6,190 nucleotides of DNA from NCBI GenBank assembly GCA_002293275.1, contig DBCX01000048.1, positions 3,135-9,324 of the forward strand. Reading direction: 5' to 3'. This DNA comes from Cyanobacteria bacterium UBA947. Its GTDB lineage: Bacteria; Cyanobacteriota; Vampirovibrionia; Gastranaerophilales; Gastranaerophilaceae. Each line of letters begins with the position of its first letter. The first letter of the stretch is position 1. The notes under the pieces were generated by a model, which had not been told where the DNA came from, did not search any database, and saw nothing but the letters and a program-made list of their open reading frames with translations. Both the position numbers and the translations under genes were made by a program. Of this stretch, positions 1 through 5,212 are shown in pieces.

Positions 1-28
1 GTGCGCTACCAAGCTGCGCTACGTCCCG
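1..28 (-). tRNA. tRNA-Pro, 5' part only (runs off the left edge)
   Basis: Read on the minus strand from 28 to 1, the bases form a canonical tRNA 5' half. The acceptor strand is CGGGACG, followed by T8 and A9. The D stem GCGC closes on GCGC around the nine-base loop AGCTTGGTA, which holds A14, the G18-G19 pair and A21. A26 and the first anticodon-stem base follow. The anticodon, T arm and 3' end lie outside the window, so the identity is inferred. A C at position 1 with a CGG start, and a D arm identical in layout to bacterial tRNA-Pro, argue for proline. Initiator tRNA also starts with C, but usually as CGCGGGG, which does not match. Confidence 0.8.
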
Positions 29-38
29 GTTTGTTTTT

Positions 39-47
39 ATTATATCA
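39..47 (-). promoter_or_regulatory. Extended -10 promoter of the tRNA gene
   Basis: The minus strand reads TGATATAAT from 47 to 39: a perfect TATAAT with the extended TGn element in front. No good -35 hexamer lies 16-18 bases upstream, where the sequence is CGGTAA-like. The TGn element would compensate for this. Transcription would begin near 32, only about four bases before the mature tRNA 5' end at 28, as is common for tRNA genes. The surrounding A/T-rich stretch (29-64) fits a promoter region. The motif is seen directly; promoter activity is inferred. Confidence 0.65.
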
Positions 48-87
48 CAAAAAATTTATTTTTACCGCTCGGCATGCCAAAAGCCTC

Positions 88-116
88 TTGCCAGCACCGG
101 ATGTTTGTGGTGTAAT
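88..116 (+). promoter_or_regulatory. Sigma-70-type promoter for the plus-strand membrane-protein gene
   Basis: TTGCCA at 88-93 matches the -35 consensus at five of six positions. It lies exactly 17 bases before TGTAAT at 111-116, which matches the -10 consensus at five of six. TG at 108-109 adds an extended -10 element. The predicted transcription start is near 123. That would make the ATG at 123 leaderless and leaves a leader of about 20 bases before the ATG at 144, so this promoter helps decide the start codon. It is divergent from the tRNA promoter, and the two -10 elements are about 65 bases apart. Confidence 0.6.
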
Positions 117-143
117 TATCCTATGAGAGTAAGCTTTAAGACA

Positions 144-1775
144 ATGAACATTAAAAAACCAAACATTAAATTTGAAGATTTTGATATACTGATTATATGT
201 TTGATTGCCGCCGGCTATTTGAGTATTCTGATGAGGCAGGAGTTGAGCTGGGATTTTCGTAATTATCACCTTTACGGTGCATATGCTTTTTTGAACGGCA
301 GAATCGGGATTGATATCGCACCGTCAGGGCTGCAAAGCTATGTGAACCCTCTTTTGGATATCCCGTATTATCTGATGTTTGAATATTTAAACGATTATCC
401 GCGGCTGGTTTCGTTTTTGATGGGTACCCCCGCGGGTTTGATGGCTTTTGTTGTGTACAAAATTTGCCGGTCGGTTTTTTTGCCAAAAAATAAGATGAGA
501 GTATTTATGGTGAGTGCGGCAACGCTTATCGGGGTCACAGGTGCAAGTGCCGGCAGTCTTTTGGGCAGAACACATAATGATATAACGGTTGCGCTGGTTG
601 TTTTGATAGCGCTGTATTTGATGCTGGATATTTTAACAAGAGATGCCCGGCAAACCAAAAAACTTGCGCTCGCCGGTGTTCTGGCAGGTGCTATTACGGG
701 TTTGAAATTGACGGCCGGAACTTATGTTTTGGCTTTTGCGCTGTTGCTGCTGATTTTTCACAAAAGATTTACCAACCCGGTGAAAAGTTTTTTAATTTAT
801 TCGGCTGCCTGCGCGGCGGGGTTTTTGGTTACAAACGGGTTTTGGATGTGGATTTTGTGGTCGAATTTTCAAAACCCGTTTTTTCCGTATTTCAACGGCT
901 GGTTCAAATCAGAGTTTGCGCAGATGGTCAACATCAGAGATACCAGACTTTTACCGACAACTATTCAGCAATGGCTTTTTTATCCATGGTTTTTTAACGT
1001 ATCAAGAGATCCGGCAGACCCGTTTGGTTTTTGGGGCGCTTGCGAGGCTCCGTATTTTGATTACAGATTTCAATATCTTTATATCGCGACGGTAGGTTGG
1101 TTTATTTTTAATTTTGCGCCTTTTGTCAGGTCAAAGTTTAATGATTTTAAATCGGAATTTCAGGATTGGATTGATTTTGACAGGTGCATGATATTGTTTT
1201 GTTTTTGCACGGCAGCTTATATTATATGGATGGCGGCGTTTTCGTTTATCAGGTATGCGATAGCTATTGAAAACTTGTGCGGAATTGCGATAATTGTTTT
1301 TCTTTTCGTTTTTCTTTTTGGTTTGTTCAGGTCAAGGTTTATTTTCAAAGCTATTATATTATCTTTTATCGCGTTGTTATTATCTACAACACATTATCCG
1401 CCATGGGGTTCAATAGATTATGAGGAGCAGTTGTTTAACAAAGAATTTATACAATTCAAACAAGATGATTTGTTGATTTTACTTGGTAACGGGCAGAGCT
1501 TTCTTGTGCCGTTGTTTGCGCAAAATGTGGAAACGGCGATGGTGGGTATACCCTGGTATGACGGCATGAATTATAACGAAAGATCCGAGTTTGGAAAAAG
1601 GTTCAAAGAAAAGCTTTCAACAAGAGAAGAGGTTTGGGTTGTGTTCAACAGTGCTACTCCGATGGACCTGTTTAACAAACCGCGCCGCAGGTGTGTGCGT
1701 CACGACATTGATTGGGAATGGATGTTTTTTTGCAAGGTACCGGTTGACGCGTATGATTGGTTTATCAGTGACTGA
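144..1775 (+). CDS. Polytopic membrane protein, probable GT-C type glycosyltransferase
   Basis: This is a 543-residue integral membrane protein. By eye there are about ten hydrophobic segments, near residues 14-30, 90-111, 120-139, 147-163, 174-206 (probably two), 215-238, 312-327, 348-367, 373-395 and 399-415. A soluble tail of about 125 residues follows. The first loop carries WDFRNYHLYGAY (36-47) and NPLLDIPYY (68-76). These are typical of uncharacterised GT-C (GT87-like) proteins, in which an acidic residue in the first external loop is catalytic and the donor is usually a polyprenyl-phosphate sugar. Asp37 is the obvious candidate here. GLKLTAG (186-192) is another conserved-looking patch. 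The reading frame is open back to 105, and ATG 123 is in frame. ATG 144 was chosen because the promoter's predicted start of transcription is near 123. No strong Shine-Dalgarno is visible for any start. The gene is more AT-rich than its neighbours. Its 3' end overlaps lipA by 11 bases, tail to tail. The acceptor and the sugar cannot be told from sequence; family placement is from memory of motifs. Confidence 0.75.
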   Translation: MNIKKPNIKFEDFDILIICLIAAGYLSILMRQELSWDFRNYHLYGAYAFLNGRIGIDIAPSGLQSYVNPLLDIPYYLMFEYLNDYPRLVSFLMGTPAGLMAFVVYKICRSVFLPKNKMRVFMVSAATLIGVTGASAGSLLGRTHNDITVALVVLIALYLMLDILTRDARQTKKLALAGVLAGAITGLKLTAGTYVLAFALLLLIFHKRFTNPVKSFLIYSAACAAGFLVTNGFWMWILWSNFQNPFFPYFNGWFKSEFAQMVNIRDTRLLPTTIQQWLFYPWFFNVSRDPADPFGFWGACEAPYFDYRFQYLYIATVGWFIFNFAPFVRSKFNDFKSEFQDWIDFDRCMILFCFCTAAYIIWMAAFSFIRYAIAIENLCGIAIIVFLFVFLFGLFRSRFIFKAIILSFIALLLSTTHYPPWGSIDYEEQLFNKEFIQFKQDDLLILLGNGQSFLVPLFAQNVETAMVGIPWYDGMNYNERSEFGKRFKEKLSTREEVWVVFNSATPMDLFNKPRRRCVRHDIDWEWMFFCKVPVDAYDWFISD

Positions 1776-2601
1776 CAGAGTCAGCAACTGATGCGGCGTG
1801 GTAAGAACTTCTTGCCAGCGGCTCAATTTTGTATCGGGTGAACCCTGTTTTTCGCGCCAGTTCACGCAGCTGTTCAAACTCTTGGGGGGTGTAATATTTT
1901 GCCACGGGGTGGTGATTTTTTGACGGCGCGATGTATTGCCCGATGGTTAAAATCTTGCAGCCGGCAGATTTTAGATCGTGCAGGGTTTCTTCAATTTGGT
2001 CAAAGTTTTCGCCAAGGCCTATCATCAACCCGGATTTGGCAGGCTGCATGTAGCGCAAAACTTCAAGCGAGCGCTCGTAATTTGCCTGCGGGCGCACAAC
2101 AGGGAACAGCGCGCGAACGGTTTCAATATTATGGTTAAAAACATCGGGATGCGCTGCGGCAACCACATCAAGCGCCGCGGTGTCGCCCCTAAAATCCGGC
2201 GTCAAAACTTCAACGGCTGCGTTTTCAATCGCGTTTATGCAGGCGGCAAAATGCTGCGCGCCGCCGTCAGGCAAATCGTCGCGGGTGACAGATGTTATGA
2301 CAACGTGTTTCAGGCCCAGGTCTCGCGCGGCGCGGGCGATGTTTTCCGGCTCGTTCGGATCAAGGGGTTCGGGTAGTGCGCAGGTTATGTTGCAATAGCG
2401 GCAGTTTCGTGTGCAGGCGCTGCCCATAATCAAAAAGGTGGCGGTATTTTGGCTGTAACACTCGTTTTTATTCGGGCATCGCGCGCTTTCGCAGACGGTG
2501 TTTAGGCAGTGAGTTTTTAAAACCCTGCGTACGGTGCGGGTTTTGTCGGTATCAATCAGCGGCCGTTTCAGATATTCCGGTTTTAAAACTTCATCAGGCA
2601 T
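1765..2601 (-). CDS. lipA: Lipoyl synthase (radical SAM)
   Basis: This enzyme inserts two sulfur atoms into octanoyl groups on E2 or GcvH proteins to form the lipoyl cofactor, in the cytoplasm. The 278-residue protein has the full signature. Cys37, Cys42 and Cys48 (CESARCPNKNEC) bind the auxiliary 4Fe-4S cluster that is consumed as sulfur donor. Cys63, Cys67 and Cys70 (CTRNCRYC) bind the radical-SAM cluster. RSSYHA (264-269) supplies the serine ligand of the auxiliary cluster. VTRDDLPDGGA (105-115), FNHNIETV (155-162) and VRPQANYERSL (169-179) are further family hallmarks. It is somewhat shorter than E. coli LipA (about 321 residues), mainly at the N terminus, which other bacterial LipA proteins also lack. 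The start overlaps the lpd end by 19 bases, so translation is probably coupled; an AAGGGA-like site lies about eight bases before the ATG. It is the last gene of the cluster and overlaps the plus-strand gene at its 3' end. No octanoyltransferase (LipB/LipM) is in the window. Confidence 0.97.
   Translation of the reverse strand: MPDEVLKPEYLKRPLIDTDKTRTVRRVLKTHCLNTVCESARCPNKNECYSQNTATFLIMGSACTRNCRYCNITCALPEPLDPNEPENIARAARDLGLKHVVITSVTRDDLPDGGAQHFAACINAIENAAVEVLTPDFRGDTAALDVVAAAHPDVFNHNIETVRALFPVVRPQANYERSLEVLRYMQPAKSGLMIGLGENFDQIEETLHDLKSAGCKILTIGQYIAPSKNHHPVAKYYTPQEFEQLRELARKTGFTRYKIEPLARSSYHAASVADSVSH
1766..1790. other. Bulged hairpin spanning both convergent stop codons
   Basis: CTGAC (1772-1776) pairs with GTCAG (1780-1784) across an AGA loop. 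The stem extends outward as CAGTG (1766-1770) with C1785 and ACTG (1787-1790), leaving A1771 and A1786 as single-base bulges, for about ten pairs in total. It contains the stop of the plus-strand gene (1773-1775) and part of the lipA stop (1765-1767). Neither strand has a U-tract after the stem, so it is not a standard intrinsic terminator. A role in ending or protecting the two converging transcripts is speculative. Confidence 0.4.
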
Positions 2602-3692
2602 TCAAAAATCCCTTCCGAATATGTCGGGTGTGCAAAGCAGACTTCTTTTAGCTGCTCAATTGTGATACCGAATTGCATTGCGATGACGAGCTGCTGGATT
2701 AGCGCGGATGCTTCTTTTGAGACGATGTGTGCGCCGATGATTTTGCCATCGCGCGAGAGAATTTTTATGAACCCGTCTGTGCAGCCATCGCACTGCGATT
2801 TGCCCAGCGCTGATATGAGCAGTGTTGATTTTTGGAATGTTCCGGCTTCAAGGTCTTGTTCTCTGGCGCCGACCCATGCGATTTCCGGTGTGCCGTAGAC
2901 CACTGACGGTACGAGTGTTTTGTCAAACTTAATCTTGCCGATGACTTCCAGCGCCTGTTTTGAGGCAAAGTGCGCGAGCTGGATTTGGCCGCAGGCGTCG
3001 CCCAAATAAGTCACACCTTCAACCTTTTCATCTGCCCCTGCCCGGCCGATTGCGACGAGAATTATCTCTGCGTCAGGGATTGCTCCGGTGTGGGCGGTGA
3101 CAAATTTTATACCTGCGGATTTGAACAACCGCTCAACCCGTTTTGAAACCTCGGTGTCGGCGATTGGCAAAAGGTGAGGGGCTGTTTCAACGACTGTCAC
3201 GTCCGCGCCGAAGGCGGCAAAAATCCGCGCCCATTCAACGCCGATTGCGCCGGAACCCACGATTGTGACGGTTTTCGGCAGGTTTTTCAGGTTCAAAACA
3301 TCATCAGAACTTAACACCTTTTTGCCGTCAAACGGCAGATCCGGCAGCTCACGAGGTTTTGAGCCGGTCGCGCAGATAATTTCGGTGCAGTCACATTCGG
3401 CAAGGTCGGTTATTTCGGTGCGGACAACATCCACACCGGCGTTTTTGAGCGCCAATTCAAGCCCTTTGCGCTGCAAGGCAACGATTTCGTCTTTGCGCGC
3501 CATCGCCTGTTCAAAGGTCAGGCCGGTGTGCGCTGCGTGCAAGATGGCTTTTGTGGGGATGCAGCCGCGGTTGAGACAGGTTCCGCCGAGCGCATCTTTT
3601 TCGTATATGACAACGCTCAACCCTTTTTTGCGCGCGCACAACGCTGCTGTGTAGCCTGCAGGCCCCGCGCCGATTATGCCTAAATCATACAT
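2583..3692 (-). CDS. lpd: Dihydrolipoamide dehydrogenase (E3), unusually compact
   Basis: This FAD-dependent enzyme re-oxidises dihydrolipoyl groups with NAD+, as E3 of 2-oxoacid dehydrogenase complexes or L-protein of glycine cleavage. Motifs run in order: FAD-binding GAGPAG (8-13); redox disulfide Cys39/Cys44 in GGTCLNRGCIPTK; ATGS (108-111); NAD-binding GSGAIG (146-151), with Glu169 ending the following strand; GR (216-217); FAD-contacting GD (231-232); and the catalytic pair His355/Glu360 in HPTYSE. All active-site elements are present, but the protein has 369 residues against the usual 450-480. The loss is spread out: roughly 30 residues between the disulfide and ATGS, 25 in the NAD domain, 20 between GR and GD, and 15 at the C terminus. 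The reading frame is intact, so this is compaction rather than a frameshift. An AGGAGG site six bases upstream fixes the start, 16 bases after alr. Adjacency to lipA supports E3 over mercuric or glutathione reductase, whose disulfide motif is similar. Confidence 0.9.
   Translation of the reverse strand: MYDLGIIGAGPAGYTAALCARKKGLSVVIYEKDALGGTCLNRGCIPTKAILHAAHTGLTFEQAMARKDEIVALQRKGLELALKNAGVDVVRTEITDLAECDCTEIICATGSKPRELPDLPFDGKKVLSSDDVLNLKNLPKTVTIVGSGAIGVEWARIFAAFGADVTVVETAPHLLPIADTEVSKRVERLFKSAGIKFVTAHTGAIPDAEIILVAIGRAGADEKVEGVTYLGDACGQIQLAHFASKQALEVIGKIKFDKTLVPSVVYGTPEIAWVGAREQDLEAGTFQKSTLLISALGKSQCDGCTDGFIKILSRDGKIIGAHIVSKEASALIQQLVIAMQFGITIEQLKEVCFAHPTYSEGIFECLMKF
2609..2616 (-). promoter_or_regulatory. 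Ribosome binding site for lipA, inside lpd
   Basis: The minus strand reads GGAAGGGA (2616-2609), which ends seven bases before the ATG at 2601. It lies within the last codons of lpd. It supports the 2601 start, hence the 19-base overlap between the two genes. Confidence 0.6.
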
Positions 3693-3698
3693 TTACAA

Positions 3699-3704
3699 CC
3701 TCCT
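3699..3704 (-). promoter_or_regulatory. Strong ribosome binding site for lpd
   Basis: The minus strand reads AGGAGG (3704-3699), six bases before the lpd ATG at 3692 and just after the alr stop codon. It is the only full-consensus Shine-Dalgarno in the 16-base alr-lpd gap. It suggests that lpd is translated independently and well, in contrast to alr. Confidence 0.85.
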
Positions 3705-3708
3705 GTTT

Positions 3709-4836
3709 TTAGCCGGCATCTCTTGTGTAAACCCGCGGCAGACGCACCTTTAAGCCGCACAAAATCGTGTAATTTATTGTGTCCAAAATCCGCGCCCACT
3801 CGTCAACATTTCCAAGCAATGTGATAACATCGCCGGGCTGCGTGTCAACATCTGTTACATCAAACATCAGCTGGTCCATTGTAATGTTACCGATTTGCGC
3901 AACTTTTTGACCGTTCAGTGTGCCGAAAATTTTGTTGGACAGTTCGCGGCGAACGCCGTCGGCGTAGCCAATCGGGACGGTCGCGATTTTGCGCGGGGTT
4001 TTGGCTGTGAAGGTGTGGCAGTAACTGACGCCTTCGCCCGCACCGATTTTGTGGATGTGGACGATGCGGCCTTTGAGCGACATCACGGGTTTTAAATCCG
4101 CACCGAGCACAATTTCGGCCGCCGGACTGTCGGATTCTGGCATCAACCCGTAAACCCCAATCCCCGCGCGCACCATGTTGGTGTGTGCGATATCGTAATT
4201 CAGCAGACCGGCTGTGTTTGCGACATGTAAAAGCAGGTCGTCGGTGTCAATTTGTTCAATTACCGCGCGCCATTTTTCTATTTGCGCCTCGGTTTTTTTG
4301 TGGTTTTCCGCGCAGGCCAGATGCGTAAAAACCCCGCGCAGTTCTATAAAATCGGCTGCCTGCACCGCTTTTATAAACGCGGCCGCCTCTTCGTGTGTGA
4401 CCCCGATTCTGTTCATACCGGTGTCAATTTTGATGTGGACTTTTGGTTTGATACCGAGCCGTTCAAACGCGCGGCGGCAGGCGTCAATGTGTTCTGTTAA
4501 AAAGATTGAGATGGTTAAATCCGCTCTGACGGCGCTTTCAACGGCCCAAACGGGAACCGCGCCGAGCACAAGGATTTCGGCATTGATTTTTGCATCACGC
4601 AGGTCAACACCTTCGTCGATTGAGGCGACGCCGAGCATATCAACGCCCGATGCAAGCAGCGTCGGTGCGAGCATAACAGAGCCGTGGCCGTAGGCGTCGG
4701 CTTTCACAACGGCAAGCAATTTTTTATCAGACGCCGCTGAGCGCAGCAATTTTACATTATGCGCGGCCGCGTCCAGATTAATCTCAACCCACGAATCACG
4801 GTGGATATTTGCTTGTGATTGCCGGATATTTTTCAT
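3709..4836 (-). CDS. alr: Alanine racemase (PLP-dependent)
   Basis: Alr interconverts L- and D-alanine in the cytoplasm, supplying D-Ala for peptidoglycan. At 375 residues it has normal family length. WVEINLDAAAHN (16-27) opens the barrel. Lys45 in AVVKADAYGHG is the PLP-binding lysine and first catalytic base, and Tyr49 belongs to the same motif. KIDTGMNRIG (136-145) holds the lysine that is often carbamylated (Lys136) and Arg143. RAGIGVYG (223-230) holds the arginine facing the PLP ring nitrogen. Tyr272 in GVSYCHTF is the second catalytic base. PIGYADGVRR (288-297), MDQ (320-322), Tyr356 and RLPRVY (365-370) complete the second domain. The residue after the catalytic tyrosine is Cys, where Gly is usual. 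The start overlaps the preceding stop codon as ATGA, and no purine-rich binding site precedes it, so translation probably depends on re-initiation after the upstream gene. A catabolic DadX role cannot be excluded, but the envelope-gene context favours a biosynthetic one. Confidence 0.96.
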   Translation of the reverse strand: MKNIRQSQANIHRDSWVEINLDAAAHNVKLLRSAASDKKLLAVVKADAYGHGSVMLAPTLLASGVDMLGVASIDEGVDLRDAKINAEILVLGAVPVWAVESAVRADLTISIFLTEHIDACRRAFERLGIKPKVHIKIDTGMNRIGVTHEEAAAFIKAVQAADFIELRGVFTHLACAENHKKTEAQIEKWRAVIEQIDTDDLLLHVANTAGLLNYDIAHTNMVRAGIGVYGLMPESDSPAAEIVLGADLKPVMSLKGRIVHIHKIGAGEGVSYCHTFTAKTPRKIATVPIGYADGVRRELSNKIFGTLNGQKVAQIGNITMDQLMFDVTDVDTQPGDVITLLGNVDEWARILDTINYTILCGLKVRLPRVYTRDAG

Positions 4837-5210
4837 GAAGGATCGCTTTTTCCGATATCGCTAAGTTTTTTAAGCAAGGTCTTGTTTGCGTTGTCAAAAT
4901 CTGCCAACCTTTTTTCAAGGTTTTTGTCGCGGAATTTGATATCGTGTTGTTCAAATATTTGCATAAGCCTTTTATCTATCGCGATTGTACGATTTGCAAA
5001 CTTGACCAGTTTGGCTGTGCTATCCGGTGTCGGTTTTTTGGGTGCGTTTTTCAGGCTGTTATAAAATACGTCATCTCGTTGTGCAACCAGATTATCAAGC
5101 CGCAGGATATGTTTTTGCAGCGCCGGACTCAGGTTTTCAAGTACGTAGGTTTTGTCCAAAGACTGCCATTTTGTGCTGCCGTTAAGTACTCTGTGAATTG
5201 CCATAGCCAT
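4833..5210 (-). CDS. Small basic, mostly helical protein of unknown function
   Basis: The 125-residue product is not recognised. It has no signal peptide, no membrane segment and no cysteine. It is rich in Lys, Arg, Asp and Leu, with long amphipathic-looking stretches at about 25-55 and 64-118. A short Pro/Lys-rich hinge (KKPTP, 58-62) separates them, which suggests two helical or coiled segments. A charged, possibly self-associating or adaptor-like cytoplasmic protein is the most that can be said. It is very likely a real gene: an exact GGAGG lies seven bases before the first ATG, the gap from the SLH gene is only two bases, and its stop overlaps the alr start. The second in-frame ATG at 5204 would sit 13 bases from that site, so 5210 is preferred. 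The position between an SLH envelope protein and Alr hints at an envelope link, but this is inference from context only. Confidence 0.75.
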   Translation of the reverse strand: MAMAIHRVLNGSTKWQSLDKTYVLENLSPALQKHILRLDNLVAQRDDVFYNSLKNAPKKPTPDSTAKLVKFANRTIAIDKRLMQIFEQHDIKFRDKNLEKRLADFDNANKTLLKKLSDIGKSDPS

Positions 5211-5212
5211 AG

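Noticed and set aside
71..78. GGCATGCC palindrome upstream of the plus-strand gene as an operator
   Set aside because: Only eight bases, no second copy and no matching regulator nearby; expected by chance too often to call.
105..143. Longer starts (TTG 105, ATG 123) for the plus-strand membrane protein
   Set aside because: Both lie in or at the predicted start of transcription and lack a ribosome binding site; the extra residues are not membrane or family sequence.
1..143. tRNA-associated integration site with the membrane-protein gene as island cargo
   Set aside because: The gene lies beyond the 5' end of the tRNA, whereas integrases normally use the 3' end; no integrase or repeated tRNA fragment is visible.
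1899..2398. Plus-strand open frames opposite lipA (and similar ones opposite lpd and alr)
   Set aside because: They are antisense to genes with unmistakable family motifs, with no binding sites or recognisable protein features; shadows of high-GC codon usage.
2583..3692. lpd as a truncated pseudogene
   Set aside because: No frameshift or internal stop, all catalytic motifs from both ends are present in order, and it has a strong ribosome binding site; compaction fits better.
3220..3798. A 14-base direct repeat (AAAATCCGCGCCCA) at 3220-3233 and 3785-3798
   Set aside because: Both copies encode the residues WARI in unrelated coding contexts (lpd and alr); short, in different surroundings, most likely chance.
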